A DNA stretch of 64,000 nt from assembly GCF_020171725.1 (NCBI RefSeq), contig NZ_JAIVAJ010000007.1, positions 1 through 64,000 of the forward strand. The letters run 5' to 3'. The position numbers and the translations under genes are program-made. The stretch comes from Halobacillus litoralis (GTDB lineage: Bacteria > Bacillota > Bacilli > Bacillales > Halobacillaceae). The notes beneath the pieces were generated by a model, which worked only from the letters and a program-made list of their open reading frames with translations, made no database searches and was not told where the DNA came from. This document shows positions 8,396 to 17,333 of this stretch, piece after piece. The stretch's first letter is position 1. Each line of letters begins with the position of its first letter.

Positions 8396-10195
8396 TTATC
8401 GTTCCGTATATTCCGGTTCACCTTCATCCAGCTTCTGAACTTGATAAAGATCGAAGTAATGCCCCTTCTTCTGCATCAGCTCTTCATGAGAGCCGACTTC
8501 AACGATCTCACCATTCTCTATATGCACAATACGATGAGCATGTGTAATGGTCGATAATCTATGGGCGACGATAAAGGTTGTACGATCGGAAGCCAGACGC
8601 TCCAGCGCATTTTGAATCAAGCTTTCACTTTCTAAGTCCAGAGCTGAAGTCGCTTCATCCAGAACAAGCAACGGTGGGTTCTTCAGGAAGACCCTGGCGA
8701 TGGCTACCCGCTGTTTCTGCCCTCCAGAAAGTTTCACGCCGCGTTCGCCTACCAACGTATCGTATCCGTTCGGCAGACTCATGATGAAGTCGTGAGCGTT
8801 CGCTGCTTTTGCCGCTTCGATCACTTCTTCATCTGTTGCTTCAGGGTTCCCCATTTTAATATTCATTTCAATCGATTCACTGAAGAGAATATTATCCTGG
8901 AGGACCATACCGACCTTATCACGGAGAGAGCGGGACTGGACATCCCGAATGTCTTCTCCATCCAGCTTGATCTTTCCTTCTGTCACGTCGTAGAACCTCG
9001 GAATCAGACTGATCAGCGTCGATTTACCTCCACCACTCATACCGACGAAGGCGATCGTTTCTCCTTTCTTCACGGAAAGGGAAACATCTTTCAACACAAG
9101 AGGTTCATCCTCATCGTAACGGAAGCTCACCCGGTCGAATTCAACATCACCATGGACATGATCCAGTGATTTAGCCCCGGGTTTATCTACAATGTCGTAT
9201 TTCTCATCTACGAATTCAAAGACACGGTCCATGGAAGCGATGGACTGAGTCAGAACGGTAGCAGAGTTCACGAGTCTTCTTAATGGATTATACACCCGGT
9301 CCATATAACCGACGAAGGCAACCATTGTACCTACCGTCAGATCACCACTGATGACTTGATAACCCGCAAACGCAACGACAAGCAATGGAGCTAAATCAGT
9401 AATCGTATTCGTAACAGAATACGTATAAGCATTCCAGTTCGTATGAACCAAGGCTTTATCCAGGAAGTTCTTATTCTGCTTGTCGAACAAGCGCTGTTCA
9501 TGGTCTTCAAGCGCAAAGCTTCTCGTCACCGGTACCCCTTGCACACGTTCATGCAAGTGCCCCTGTACGGAAGCAAGCGCTTGGGAACGGTCTCTCGTCA
9601 ACTTTCGTAACCTCGCATAGAAGTACTTCACAGCAAACCCATACAGCGGGAATAAAGCTATGGATACGAGGGTTAACCACACATTCATCGTCAACATGAT
9701 GATAATGGCGATGACGATAGTAATCATATCAAGCCATATGTTCATCAATCCGGTGATGACAAATGTTTTGGTCTGTTCCACATCGTGTATGACCCTTGAA
9801 ATGATTTCTCCCGTCTTCGTCTTGGAATAAAAACGTAGACTCAAACGCTGAATGTGGTCAAACAGCTTTTCACGGATGTCATATAGGATTTTACTTCCTA
9901 TATATTGAGCCAGGTATTGACGGATGTATTCAATCGGCGGACGCAGAATGAGGAAAACAGCAAAGGCTCCCCCCATAATCCACAACAACTGGTCAAGTTT
10001 CGCAGGATCCGCCATGTCCTCTGCGTTGATGATGTTGTCGATCACATATTTAATGATTAACGGCATAAGCAAAGGAATCGAGAATTTAACGATTCCTATC
10101 AGGACGGTGAATAAAATTTTCCCCTTATAAGGACGGACGAATTGTAAATATCGTTTGATACTATCGATAACCAACACCTTCTTTCTAAACAACAA
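8396..10195 (-). CDS. ygaD: ABC exporter, fused membrane and ATPase domains (YgaD)
   Basis: Half-transporter of the multidrug/lipid exporter class. Residues about 15-310 form a six-helix ABC membrane domain. The ATPase domain has Walker [11 protein letters not shown]-loop VLQDNILF, signature LSGGQKQR, Walker [13 protein letters not shown] and H-loop VAHRLS. It likely works as a homodimer or with another half-transporter; the substrate is unknown. No ATG is available at the N-terminus: the frame opens with TTG at 10195 and another TTG at 10174 lies close to AGAAAGAAGG, so the start is uncertain. It follows ygaC after a hairpin, as in B. subtilis. Confidence 0.9.
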   Translation of the reverse strand: MLFRKKVLVIDSIKRYLQFVRPYKGKILFTVLIGIVKFSIPLLMPLIIKYVIDNIINAEDMADPAKLDQLLWIMGGAFAVFLILRPPIEYIRQYLAQYIGSKILYDIREKLFDHIQRLSLRFYSKTKTGEIISRVIHDVEQTKTFVITGLMNIWLDMITIVIAIIIMLTMNVWLTLVSIALFPLYGFAVKYFYARLRKLTRDRSQALASVQGHLHERVQGVPVTRSFALEDHEQRLFDKQNKNFLDKALVHTNWNAYTYSVTNTITDLAPLLVVAFAGYQVISGDLTVGTMVAFVGYMDRVYNPLRRLVNSATVLTQSIASMDRVFEFVDEKYDIVDKPGAKSLDHVHGDVEFDRVSFRYDEDEPLVLKDVSLSVKKGETIAFVGMSGGGKSTLISLIPRFYDVTEGKIKLDGEDIRDVQSRSLRDKVGMVLQDNILFSESIEMNIKMGNPEATDEEVIEAAKAANAHDFIMSLPNGYDTLVGERGVKLSGGQKQRVAIARVFLKNPPLLVLDEATSALDLESESLIQNALERLASDRTTFIVAHRLSTITHAHRIVHIENGEIVEVGSHEELMQKKGHYFDLYQVQKLDEGEPEYTER

Positions 10196-10199
10196 GGAA

Positions 10200-10221
10200 G
10201 CGCACTTTCATAGAAGTGCGC
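10200..10221 (-). terminator. Hairpin between ygaC and ygaD
   Basis: Perfect 8-bp stem GCGCACTT/AAGTGCGC with a 6-nt loop. It is followed on the minus strand by a T-rich but interrupted stretch and could act as a partial terminator. Confidence 0.55.
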
Positions 10222-10230
10222 ATCCACCTA

Positions 10231-10758
10231 TTATCGATATGTTAAATACCTTTCATACCATTGATCGATGAACTCCGGTGAAAAGGGACCTTTCCTCTGT
10301 CTCACCCAACGAATGAGGACATCCATATTATTATAAAGGATTCGGTCTAATACATGCGGATAGTTCATCTGTTTCTTGTGAATTTCGTACTCATCTTCAT
10401 CTAAGATTTTGTATGTCATATCGGGAAATACTTTCAGATCTAAATCATAATCAATGTATTTGATCGATCCATCTTCAAACACGAAGGGCGAGCTGATATT
10501 ACAGTAATAATAAACCCCATCATTTCTGAGCATCCCAATCACGTTAAACCAATACTTGGAGTGGAAATAACAGATGGCGGGTTCTCGTGTAATCCAGCGC
10601 CTTCCATCACTTTCGGTCACTGTCGTCCTGTCATTAGCACCAATGATGACATGCCTTGTCCCTTTTAAAACCATGGAGCTCTCCCACACGCGGTGCAACT
10701 TACCGTTGTGTTTATAGCTCTGGATTTCAATATGTTTTCCTGCCTCTGGGCCGGGCAT
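10231..10758 (-). CDS. ygaC: DUF402 nucleoside tri-/diphosphatase (Ntdp, YgaC)
   Basis: At 175 aa it matches the YgaC/Ntdp family, cytoplasmic Mg-dependent phosphatases that hydrolyse nucleoside tri- and diphosphates. The DUF402 core is visible: WYFN-like [19 protein letters not shown], then the acidic metal cluster [13 protein letters not shown] and [10 protein letters not shown] strong ribosome-binding site (GGGAGGGGG) precedes the ATG. Synteny with ygaD agrees with B. subtilis. The family is linked to virulence in S. aureus, which says nothing about its role here. Confidence 0.9.
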   Translation of the reverse strand: MPGPEAGKHIEIQSYKHNGKLHRVWESSMVLKGTRHVIIGANDRTTVTESDGRRWITREPAICYFHSKYWFNVIGMLRNDGVYYYCNISSPFVFEDGSIKYIDYDLDLKVFPDMTYKILDEDEYEIHKKQMNYPHVLDRILYNNMDVLIRWVRQRKGPFSPEFIDQWYERYLTYR

Positions 10759-10875
10759 ACGATCCCCCTCCCTTTTTTATCCGTTTACCTTCTGTCTATT
10801 ATAACGACTATCGTTATCGATTGAAACTAATTCAACTGCAGATTCGTCTATCTTATACAGCATTTGTTTATGCGG

Positions 10876-10915
10876 ATAAAAAAAAGAAGCCGTCCACAGT
10901 TGGACGACCTCTTCG
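10876..10915 (-). terminator. Terminator of sspE
   Basis: Stem built on CCGTCCA/TGGACG with outer GAAG/CTTC pairing and a run of eight T on the minus strand. Confidence 0.85.
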
Positions 10916-10970
10916 TTTCGGGGTTTATACAGACTAATCGAACAGCCTGGACAAGCCACTCTTACTCAGG

Positions 10971-11150
10971 TTATTTCTTTTTCGCCTGAGATTGTTGGTT
11001 CTGCTCTTTTACGTGTTGAGCATCAGTTTGTGATGCAAATTCAGCACCGTACTGTTGCTGACCTTGAGAAGCTTGTTGGTTTTGCTGTTTGACATGTTGT
11101 TTGTCAGTACCAGCTGCTGTTTTACCTTGTTGTTTTGGTTGCTTAGCCAT
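10971..11150 (-). CDS. sspE: Gamma-type small acid-soluble spore protein
   Basis: A 59-aa Gln-rich protein with the tandem pattern of gamma-SASP: GTDKQHVKQQNQQASQGQ followed by YGAEFASQTDAQHVKEQNQ. The EFAS motif is the recognition site of the germination protease. It serves as an amino-acid reserve in the spore and does not bind DNA. ATG at 11150 is preceded by GGAGGTGAT, a near-perfect anti-SD match; three upstream codons are ignored. The location beside ygaC is as in B. subtilis. Expression should be by sigma-G in the forespore, though I could not find a convincing promoter. Confidence 0.95.
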   Translation of the reverse strand: MAKQPKQQGKTAAGTDKQHVKQQNQQASQGQQQYGAEFASQTDAQHVKEQNQQSQAKKK

Positions 11151-11236
11151 GTTTATCACCTCCGCAAAAATTATTGTGCGCAGGTTTCCGATTTTTAAAC
11201 CAACAAACGATAAAAAAGTTCAAAGAAATCAATACA

Positions 11237-11269
11237 CAAAAAAAACGACGCTCAGATGCGAGCGTCGTT
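11237..11269 (-). terminator. Terminator of the LysM-NlpC/P60 gene
   Basis: Perfect 10-bp stem AACGACGCTC/GAGCGTCGTT with T run on the minus strand. Confidence 0.93.
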
Positions 11270-11278
11270 GTGAGAGGA

Positions 11279-12094
11279 TTAATCAGCAATTCGTTTTGTT
11301 CCAAGATAACGCGGGCTCCAGTATCCACTGGATAGAGAGTCAACTCGAATTCCTCTTGAGCTGCTGCTATGGATGAACTTATTATTTCCAACATAAATTC
11401 CAGCGTGAGAAGCACCTGCTTTGTATGTTTCAAAGAAGACAAGGTCTCCAGGCTTACGATCAGAGCTGCTGACACTTTCCATACGATCATCAGCATAGAT
11501 CGATGCGACCGTTCTTGGAAGATCCACATCAGCGGCTTTTTGATACACATAGTTCAAATATCCACTGCAGTCGAAACCTCCTGGAGTCGTTCCACCCCAT
11601 GCGTATGGTGTTCCGATATGACTCTTCGCTTCCTCAATCAATCCACCTGCGTTTAAGACGGCAGCCTGTGTGGTACTTGAAGGAGTAGAGGCGCTCGTTG
11701 CTTTACCATTTACGGCAAGTTTCTGACCTGAGCTGATCCAGTTGCTCGACAGGCCGTTCTGGTCTTTCAAGCTCGCAACCGACATTCCGTGCATCGTTGC
11801 GATTTTCCAAAGAGAGTCACCGCTTTTCACTGTGTAAGTGTGTTGTCCATCTTTTTGTTCAGAAGAACCATCTTCCTTGCTTACAACTAAATTCTGACCT
11901 GCACTGATTCCGTTGCCAGACAGGTTGTTCCAAGATTTAATGTCAGAAACGGATACGTCATATTTCTGACTGATCTTCCATAATGATTCACCCGCACTTA
12001 CTTCATGCGTCTCATCGGCAAATACTGTCGTTCCCCATAGTGAAGCACCCAAAACCGCACCGCAAACAGCCGTCATCAACTTTCTTTTATTCAC
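11279..12094 (-). CDS. LysM-NlpC/P60 cell wall endopeptidase
   Basis: Secreted peptidoglycan hydrolase of the LytE/LytF/CwlS type, cleaving D-gamma-glutamyl-meso-diaminopimelate. GTG at 12094 has GAGAGGG eight bases upstream; the product is 271 aa. Order: signal peptide (ends TTVFA, about residue 27), LysM 1 (HEVSAGESLWKISQKYDVS), LysM 2 (YTVKSGDSLWKIATMHG), Ser/Thr linker, NlpC/P60 domain with Cys in GGFDCSGYLNYVY and His in ASHAGIYVG and FIHSSS. It likely acts at septum or sidewall. It is an insertion relative to B. subtilis, where ygaB/fabL lie near here. Confidence 0.93.
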   Translation of the reverse strand: MNKRKLMTAVCGAVLGASLWGTTVFADETHEVSAGESLWKISQKYDVSVSDIKSWNNLSGNGISAGQNLVVSKEDGSSEQKDGQHTYTVKSGDSLWKIATMHGMSVASLKDQNGLSSNWISSGQKLAVNGKATSASTPSSTTQAAVLNAGGLIEEAKSHIGTPYAWGGTTPGGFDCSGYLNYVYQKAADVDLPRTVASIYADDRMESVSSSDRKPGDLVFFETYKAGASHAGIYVGNNKFIHSSSSRGIRVDSLSSGYWSPRYLGTKRIAD

Positions 12095-12217
12095 TAAAAA
12101 AACCCTCTCTTTTATGTATATCGAAATTATTTTCTGAATTATGTCATCAATCATCTGTTACTTATTATTCATGCTTTTCGTATACTTGTAAATAGCTCCA
12201 AACTTCTACATTAGTCA

Positions 12218-12262
12218 ACAAAAAGCCTGCACCCCTTGTCACTACTGGGGTTGCAGGCTTTC
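12218..12262. terminator. Strong hairpin terminator, probably for mutY
   Basis: Perfect stem AAAGCCTGCA/TGCAGGCTTT with inner CCCC/GGGG pairing. A flanking AAAAAG gives a T run on the minus strand. The only minus-strand gene upstream is mutY, so its mRNA would run antisense through yfhS before ending here. Confidence 0.75.
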
Positions 12263-12384
12263 ATTACAATATAGTTACAAATGTATTACACCCTGTTTTT
12301 GCCTGATTATTAAGTCATCACTCCCCATTCTCTCGTATGAAGCACCGCATTGCAGAGCAGAATATACGAAAAAGGAGGGATAGC

Positions 12385-12609
12385 ATGTACGTTGGCAGAG
12401 ACCTTTCCGCCCTGAGTATGGAAGCTAAAAGCTCCTGGCAGGAAAAAGAACTAGGCTACTTTCATTACGCATTGTCTCAAGCAGCTCCTTACTTAAATGC
12501 AGAAGGAGTAACGATGCTTAGAGAGATTAATGAAGAAATCAAGCAGCGTGGCGGGTTGGAACATAAAGAAGCGACGTGGACTCACGGTACGCACCCTGTT
12601 ACGGATTAA
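12385..12609 (+). CDS. yfhS: YfhS family small protein
   Basis: ATG at 12385 with AAAGGAGGGA eight bases upstream gives 74 aa, the length I recall for B. subtilis YfhS. It begins MYVGRDLSALS and has the conserved-looking YFHYALSQAAPYLN helix and a C-terminal ...ATWTHGTH. It is soluble, of unknown function, and placed next to mutY as in B. subtilis. The 3' end overlaps the convergent mutY gene by 11 bp. A 16-residue longer frame lacks a binding site. Confidence 0.82.
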   Translation: MYVGRDLSALSMEAKSSWQEKELGYFHYALSQAAPYLNAEGVTMLREINEEIKQRGGLEHKEATWTHGTHPVTD

Positions 12610-13687
12610 CATATTTATGCGCCTTTTGATGTGATACGGGGAATGGATAGTCGTCGATGGTCTGTTTTTCTACAAAACGGGCACGCTCTCTATTGAGCTC
12701 TCCCCCTTTAAGAGTGACTCGTACGACTTCCATTTCCCAAATCAAATGAGAGAATACATGCTTTACCTCCTCAAGCTTCTCTTTCCATTCGATATCAAGC
12801 CCATATTCGTCCAAAAACCACACTTTGGCAGACTCGGGGCCCAGGTCTTTCATCGGGATCATAGGGTACTGCCATAACGAAGCAAGGAGTCCATCTCCAG
12901 GGCGCTGTTCAATCAAAACCTCTCCCTTTTCATTCTCGATCAGAATCAACTTATATGGGATTTTCTTCTGCTTCTTCTTGGAGGACTTCACAGGTAACGT
13001 CGTTTCAATCCCTTTGTCGAACGCCCTGCAATATTCCTGTACAGGGCATAACATACAGGAAGGACTTTTCGGTGTACAGATCATGGCGCCAAGTTCCATC
13101 ATCCCTTGATTAAAGGAAGAAGGGTCCTTATCAGAGATGACTCCTCTCACTAATTCCTCAAATAACTTTCTCGTCTTCGGCTTCGCAATATCGTCATCTA
13201 CATTCAGAATCCGCGACAACACCCTCATGACATTACCGTCCACAGCAGGCTCAGGCGTATCGTAGGCAATACTTAGAATGGCTCCTTTTGTATAGGGACC
13301 GACTCCCTTCAGAGATCCAAGCTCACCAGGGTCGCTTGGGACAACGCCTCCGTATTCCTCCACCACTTCGCGGACTGCGGTTTGCAAATTGCGTGCACGG
13401 GAATAGTACCCTAAACCCTCCCAAGCCTTTAACACCTCCTGCTCATCGGCTTCGGCCAGGCTTTCAGGGGTCGGGAATTTATCCATAAAATGATTAAAAT
13501 ACGGAATGACCGTATCAACCCTCGTCTGTTGGAGCATAATTTCTGATACCCACACTCGGTAAGGATCTTGATTCTCTCTCCAAGGTAAAATTCTTTGTTC
13601 CTTTTTAAACCATTGAATCAGATCCTCTTGAAAAGATTGTATATCGAATTCGTTCAATGTTTGGTTCGCTCGTTCTTGATTGTTCAT
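12599..13687 (-). CDS. mutY: A/G-specific adenine DNA glycosylase
   Basis: Removes adenine mispaired with 8-oxoguanine. At 362 aa all parts are visible: catalytic Glu in VWVSEIMLQQTRVDTV, helix-hairpin-helix LKGVGPYTKGAI, catalytic Asp in PAVDGNVMRVLSR, and the 4Fe-4S loop C-x6-C-x2-C-x5-C (CTPKSPSCMLCPVQEYC). A NUDIX-like C-terminal domain recognising 8-oxoG (VFSHLIWEMEV) follows. GGATGAT precedes the ATG. It is divergent from yfhP with only about 60 bp between them, so the two promoters must be close together. Confidence 0.96.
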   Translation of the reverse strand: MNNQERANQTLNEFDIQSFQEDLIQWFKKEQRILPWRENQDPYRVWVSEIMLQQTRVDTVIPYFNHFMDKFPTPESLAEADEQEVLKAWEGLGYYSRARNLQTAVREVVEEYGGVVPSDPGELGSLKGVGPYTKGAILSIAYDTPEPAVDGNVMRVLSRILNVDDDIAKPKTRKLFEELVRGVISDKDPSSFNQGMMELGAMICTPKSPSCMLCPVQEYCRAFDKGIETTLPVKSSKKKQKKIPYKLILIENEKGEVLIEQRPGDGLLASLWQYPMIPMKDLGPESAKVWFLDEYGLDIEWKEKLEEVKHVFSHLIWEMEVVRVTLKGGELNRERARFVEKQTIDDYPFPVSHQKAHKYVNP

Positions 13688-13748
13688 GTATCATCATCCT
13701 TCATGATAAACTTACTTAGAACTCCGTATAGTCAAAGGAGGTATTTCG

Positions 13749-14747
13749 TTGGACACAGGTACACACGTTGTCATGGGGGTCGCCCTTGCTGGGATTGCAA
13801 CAATGGATCCCGTCGTACAGCAGGATCCCACCATGTTTAATGCTGTATTAGTCGGTACACTTCTAGGGTCACAGGCCCCGGACTGCGATACCGTATTAAA
13901 ACTTAAGAATAACGCTGTCTATATAAGACACCATAGAGGCATTACCCATTCGGTCCCCGCTGTTGCGCTTTGGGGAATCACGATTCCAAGTCTCATTTAT
14001 CTATTTGTTCCGGAAGTCAACTTCCTGCACCTATGGTTATGGACGTTTTTGGCTGTGATTCTGCACGTCTTTGTCGACATCTTCAATGCGTATGGCACAC
14101 AGGCATATAGACCATTCACAAAGCGCTGGGTCGCTTATGGATTTATTAATACGTTCGATCCTTACATCTTCATTATGCACCTTGCAGGAATCGTGGCTTG
14201 GAACTTAGGGGCACATCCCGGTTGGATGTGGCTGATCATTTATTTCGTCATCGCCCTCTATTATGTGAAACGATACTTCGATAAGCGTGAACTTGTCAAA
14301 GTCATTCACCACCACTTCGACGATGTTCAGCAGATCGCCACCTCTCCGACGATTAAACAAAACATCTGGCGGATTGCGATTACGACCCCAAGTCATTATT
14401 ACGTGGGGCGTGCTGAGAATGGGCATATTACCATTCTGGATCAATTCGTCAACAAACCGATCGATTACGATGATCCAGTTGTCCAAAAAGCGTTGACCGA
14501 TCATAATATTAAAGCTTTTCTCTCATTTTCTCCAGTGTATCGTTATGAAATCACGTATTATGACGAGTACACAGAGGTTCGGTTCATTGACCTGCGTTAC
14601 AGATCTAAGGGGCGATATCCATTCGTAGCCGTCGCTCAAATCGATGACGAACACGGAGAAAAGAACTTGAAGATCCTGAATTCCTACACAGGATGGGTAT
14701 TCACAGAGGAGAAGCTGCAGGACAAACTGAATATCGCAAAAGCTTAA
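13749..14747 (+). CDS. yfhP: YfhP, YdjM-type membrane metal-dependent hydrolase
   Basis: TTG start at 13749 with AAAGGAGG seven bases upstream; 332 aa. The N-terminal 190 residues carry about four transmembrane helices and the family motifs TGTHVVMG, LGSQAPDCDTV, HHRGITHS and HVFVDIFNAYGT, rich in His and Asp that could bind a metal. The C-terminal 140 residues are soluble. Homologues are called LexA-regulated or metal-dependent hydrolases; in B. subtilis YfhP is a repressor-like membrane protein affecting yfhQRST. The real activity is not settled. Confidence 0.88.
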   Translation: MDTGTHVVMGVALAGIATMDPVVQQDPTMFNAVLVGTLLGSQAPDCDTVLKLKNNAVYIRHHRGITHSVPAVALWGITIPSLIYLFVPEVNFLHLWLWTFLAVILHVFVDIFNAYGTQAYRPFTKRWVAYGFINTFDPYIFIMHLAGIVAWNLGAHPGWMWLIIYFVIALYYVKRYFDKRELVKVIHHHFDDVQQIATSPTIKQNIWRIAITTPSHYYVGRAENGHITILDQFVNKPIDYDDPVVQKALTDHNIKAFLSFSPVYRYEITYYDEYTEVRFIDLRYRSKGRYPFVAVAQIDDEHGEKNLKILNSYTGWVFTEEKLQDKLNIAKA

Positions 14748-14759
14748 GCATTCTCATGA

Positions 14760-14800
14760 AAAGAACCGCGCTGCCCCGTAAGGTCAGCACGGTTCTTTTG
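14760..14800. terminator. Bidirectional terminator between yfhP and yfhJ
   Basis: Stem AAGAACCG-GCTG/CAGC-CGGTTCTT with one mismatch, followed by TTTTG on the plus strand. It sits between convergent genes. Confidence 0.85.
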
Positions 14801-15067
14801 TTACTGTAAAGGGCCTCTTTTATTAAGAAGTTCCTTATACTTAGGGTTTGTCGCCACAAAATCATGAAGCCTCGGCCCATACTGTTCAATCCACTGAGTG
14901 ACAATCTGTTCCGTCACCTTTTTGCCTTGGTATTCATAACCGGCCTTGGCATAGGTGGCTTCGAAGTCTTCCCAAAGCAGTTCAACCCAGGTCCGCGCCT
15001 CTTCAATCGTTAAGTTTCCGCTCTTTTCATATAAGCGTTCAGCTAACTGCTGATATTTTTCATTCAT
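14801..15067 (-). CDS. yfhJ: WVELL domain protein YfhJ
   Basis: An 88-aa soluble protein with the diagnostic ARTWVELLWEDFEATYAKAG segment of the WVELL family. Length is identical to B. subtilis YfhJ and it is beside sspK in both. GAGGAGC-type binding site precedes the ATG. Function unknown; one compact helical domain is expected. Confidence 0.93.
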   Translation of the reverse strand: MNEKYQQLAERLYEKSGNLTIEEARTWVELLWEDFEATYAKAGYEYQGKKVTEQIVTQWIEQYGPRLHDFVATNPKYKELLNKRGPLQ

Positions 15068-15174
15068 TATTCAAAGCTCCTCTTGGCAATGATTTCAGTT
15101 GTATTGTAACACATAGAATGACGGACTGAACACAAACTAATCTTGTCTCACCAAGAGACAAAGGAGGCTTTTTC

Positions 15175-15348
15175 ATGCGAAACAAAGCGAAGGATTTTCC
15201 AGAAGCTCATATTTCCCACGCTCCAGCAGACCAAAGCGAATATCTAGCGAAAAGACCTAACGGACAGATCAACAGTGATCCACAAGGTCGAGCGGCTCAC
15301 TCTAGAGAGCGAGACATTAATCAGGTCGGGAGGAATCGTCGTGGCTAA
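15175..15348 (+). CDS. sspK: Small acid-soluble spore protein K
   Basis: A 57-aa minor spore protein beginning MRNKAKDFPEAH with the typical KRPNGQINSDPQGRA segment. AAGGAGG lies eight bases before the ATG. As in B. subtilis it neighbours yfhJ. It should be made in the forespore under sigma-G. The next small gene starts inside its last codons, so the two are translated together. Confidence 0.95.
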   Translation: MRNKAKDFPEAHISHAPADQSEYLAKRPNGQINSDPQGRAAHSRERDINQVGRNRRG

Positions 15349-15484
15349 GCATAAATTCAAGGAAAAGAAGAACGCATTTGCTGAGCATAGAAACAACAAG
15401 CACCTCAACCACCGGGTAAATGGTGAAACGGAACAGACGCTGTCTGAACAAATCACCCAAGTTCAAGCCCGAAAACGAAGCTAA
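15341..15484 (+). CDS. Small basic protein coupled to sspK
   Basis: GTG at 15341 overlaps the sspK stop by 8 bp and is preceded by GGGAGGAAT. The 47-aa product (MAKHKFKEKKNAFAEHRN...) is Lys/His/Asn-rich, very hydrophilic, with an acidic middle and a basic end. I do not recognise a family. The tight coupling to sspK and shared terminator suggest a forespore protein. A longer frame from 15275 would lie almost wholly inside sspK and is unlikely. Confidence 0.75.
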   Translation: MAKHKFKEKKNAFAEHRNNKHLNHRVNGETEQTLSEQITQVQARKRS

Positions 15485-15486
15485 GC

Positions 15487-15526
15487 AAAGAGGCTGGAAC
15501 CCAAAGTAGGTTCCAGCCTCTTTTTA
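15487..15526 (+). terminator. Terminator of the sspK operon
   Basis: Perfect 15-bp stem AAAGAGGCTGGAACC/GGTTCCAGCCTCTTT followed by TT. Confidence 0.95.
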
Positions 15527-15537
15527 TAAACGTTCGC

Positions 15538-15704
15538 GGTTCTGTTAACAGTATGTGTTCAGCGGGCTTCTCAAACAACTCGCTTTCCGTGGGGTACCGT
15601 GAGCCTCCTCAGGCTTCGCCTTCCGGGGTCTCACGATGCACCTTTATCCCACAGGAGTCTGGCTTTTTGAGAAGCCCACTGTGCATAAATAGCGGAACAG
15701 AACC
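15538..15704. repeat. Dispersed palindromic repeat, copy A
   Basis: About 167 bp bounded by inverted ends GGTTCTGTT (15538) and AACAGAACC (15696). A second inverted pair lies inside (GGGCTTCTCAAA / TTTGAGAAGCCC), around a core with CTCGCTTTCC (15579-15588), CCTCAGGCTTCGCC and CCCACAGGAGTC. Copies with the same ends lie at 36488 and 43086. No ORF of interest is inside. It looks like the non-coding, MITE-like repeats of Bacillaceae. The 115 bp that follow, up to yfhH, show nothing I can name. Confidence 0.8.
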
Positions 15705-15818
15705 ACATATTTATCGTTACCCTGCTCCCTTTTACCCTCAAGCCAGGTTTTGTTTAGAAGCTTCAACTTCTGCAATGATTATTCAGGTCCAATGGATTTA
15801 AAATTGTAAGTAAGGTTT

Positions 15819-16154
15819 TTACTTCTTCTCCCCTAGCATGGCAACGGGAAGGGCTTCGTGTTCGTCGCCGGATACTCTTTCTCCCGCCTTTGTCTGTCGG
15901 AATCCCCAGGCAAAGACACCGTTCATGTAATCGATGTAGAAATCGTGATCCGGGTCCCCGTCAATCTCATACGTTTCTTCGGATTTAAACTCCTTCGGGT
16001 CAAGCATATAGGATTTTGCCATAATGATTTTCCGTTTATGTACAGCGTATTCATTGACCATTCCCATTTGTTCGGCTTTCTGGGCCTTCTCCGTTAGTTC
16101 TGCAATTTCCGCGCGTAATTCTCCCTGCGAATATTGGCTATATCGTTTTTCCAT
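15819..16154 (-). CDS. yfhH: YfhH family protein (DUF1811)
   Basis: ATG at 16154 begins MEKRYSQYSQ with AGGGGGATG upstream; 111 aa against 104 in B. subtilis. The N-terminal half is a helical hairpin (ELRAEIAELTEKAQKAEQMGMVNEYAVHKRK cut here into its helices), the C-terminal half an SH3-like beta domain with NGVFAWGFR and EALPVAML. Function unknown. It lies between sspK and recX as in B. subtilis. Confidence 0.92.
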   Translation of the reverse strand: MEKRYSQYSQGELRAEIAELTEKAQKAEQMGMVNEYAVHKRKIIMAKSYMLDPKEFKSEETYEIDGDPDHDFYIDYMNGVFAWGFRQTKAGERVSGDEHEALPVAMLGEKK

Positions 16155-16238
16155 TTTCATCCCCCTGTTCTCTGTTTCTTTACATTTTAACAGGGTTTGT
16201 TCACAATAGATATACGTATAGGAAAAGGAGGAGATCGT

Positions 16239-16898
16239 ATGGGGAATGTGCTGATTACTGGAGCTGGCACGGGGCTTGGTAAGGCTTTAGCCCACCGCTA
16301 CGCAGAGGAAGGTCATCAAGTATTTCTAGCAGGGCGGACAGAGAAGAATTTACTCATCGCTCAAAATGAAATCAAGAATAAAGGCGGCAGATCTGAAGTG
16401 TTGATCTGCGACGTCACAGAACCCGCTTCGATTACCGAAGCGCTGCGCCAAATCGATCAAATCGATGTACTGATCAATAACGCCGGAATCGGCTTGTTCG
16501 GCTCACTCCAAGAACTAGCCGTTGAGGACGTGGAAGATACCCTGAACACGAATATCAAAGGAACGATCCTTATGACTCAATCGGCTTATCCGAAGCTGAA
16601 AGAGTCCAAAGGGCGTGTCTTGAACATCATCTCTACCGCCGGTCTGCGCGGAAAAAATCACGAAAGTGTGTACTGCGCCAGCAAATTCGCAGTGAGAGGG
16701 TTTACAGAAAGTCTTCACAAAGAGTGGGAAAATGAAGAGATCTCTGCTACTGCGGTTTATATGGGTGGCATGAATACACCCTTCTGGAACGAGACGGATC
16801 ATGTTGATAATCCGGACCGTTTAAAGGGACCTGAAGGTGTAGCGGAACAAATCTTTCAAGAAGATGATGGACGAGAAGCCATCTATATTGATAAATAG
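16239..16898 (+). CDS. Short-chain dehydrogenase/reductase
   Basis: ATG at 16239 has AAAGGAGGAG seven bases upstream; 219 aa. Classical SDR: cofactor loop TGAGTGLG (residues 7-14), Asp-type CDVTEP, NNAGIG, catalytic Ser in IISTAGLRG and Tyr-x3-Lys in VYCASKFAV. An Arg after the second strand (AGRTEK) suggests NADP(H). The substrate is unknown. It is followed by a long hairpin terminator and is not part of the B. subtilis neighbourhood. Confidence 0.92.
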   Translation: MGNVLITGAGTGLGKALAHRYAEEGHQVFLAGRTEKNLLIAQNEIKNKGGRSEVLICDVTEPASITEALRQIDQIDVLINNAGIGLFGSLQELAVEDVEDTLNTNIKGTILMTQSAYPKLKESKGRVLNIISTAGLRGKNHESVYCASKFAVRGFTESLHKEWENEEISATAVYMGGMNTPFWNETDHVDNPDRLKGPEGVAEQIFQEDDGREAIYIDK

Positions 16899-16914
16899 GT
16901 GAGATTCGATCCAT

Positions 16915-16963
16915 AAAAAAAACCGGACTACACCCTGACTGGGTGCAACGTCCGGTTTTTTTC
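16915..16963 (+). terminator. Terminator of the SDR gene
   Basis: Stem AAAAAACCGGAC/GTCCGGTTTTTT enclosing a second hairpin CACCC/GGGTG. The flanking A and T runs allow use in either direction. Confidence 0.9.
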
Positions 16964-17012
16964 TATGAACTTCATCAAAAGGATAAAACCTTTTAGCGAT
17001 TCAAAGATACTA

Positions 17013-17047
17013 AAAAAAGAAGCCGGACCCTCAAGGCCGGCTTCTTA
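17013..17047 (-). terminator. Terminator of ptsH
   Basis: Stem AAGAAGCCGG/CCGGCTTCTT with T run on the minus strand directly after ptsH. Confidence 0.9.
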
Positions 17048-17054
17048 TCCTGGA

Positions 17055-17321
17055 TTATTCTCCAAGACCTTCTTCTTTAGCTTTCGCTACAACAGCTTCT
17101 ACAGCTTCTGCTTCATCAGAACCAGCTGCTGAGAACTTCACTTCAGCACCTTTCGGAATTCCAAGAGACATAACGCCCATGATGGACTTCATGTTAACTG
17201 ACTTTCCTTTGTACTCGATGTTAACATCTGATTCGTATTGTCCCGCTACTTGTACGAGAGCTGTCGCTGGACGTGCGTGAACGCCGTCTGCTGCTGTGAT
17301 CGTCATTGTTTGTTCTGCCAT
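17055..17321 (-). CDS. ptsH: Phosphocarrier protein HPr
   Basis: 88-aa HPr of the sugar phosphotransferase system. His15 lies in GVHARPATALV (phosphorylated by enzyme I) and Ser46 in KSIMGVMSLG (phosphorylated by HPr kinase for CcpA-dependent repression). AGGAGA precedes the ATG. It follows ptsG by 12 bp. A terminator follows directly and no ptsI is present, unlike the ptsGHI order of B. subtilis. Confidence 0.97.
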   Translation of the reverse strand: MAEQTMTITAADGVHARPATALVQVAGQYESDVNIEYKGKSVNMKSIMGVMSLGIPKGAEVKFSAAGSDEAEAVEAVVAKAKEEGLGE

Positions 17322-17333
17322 GATAATCTCTCC

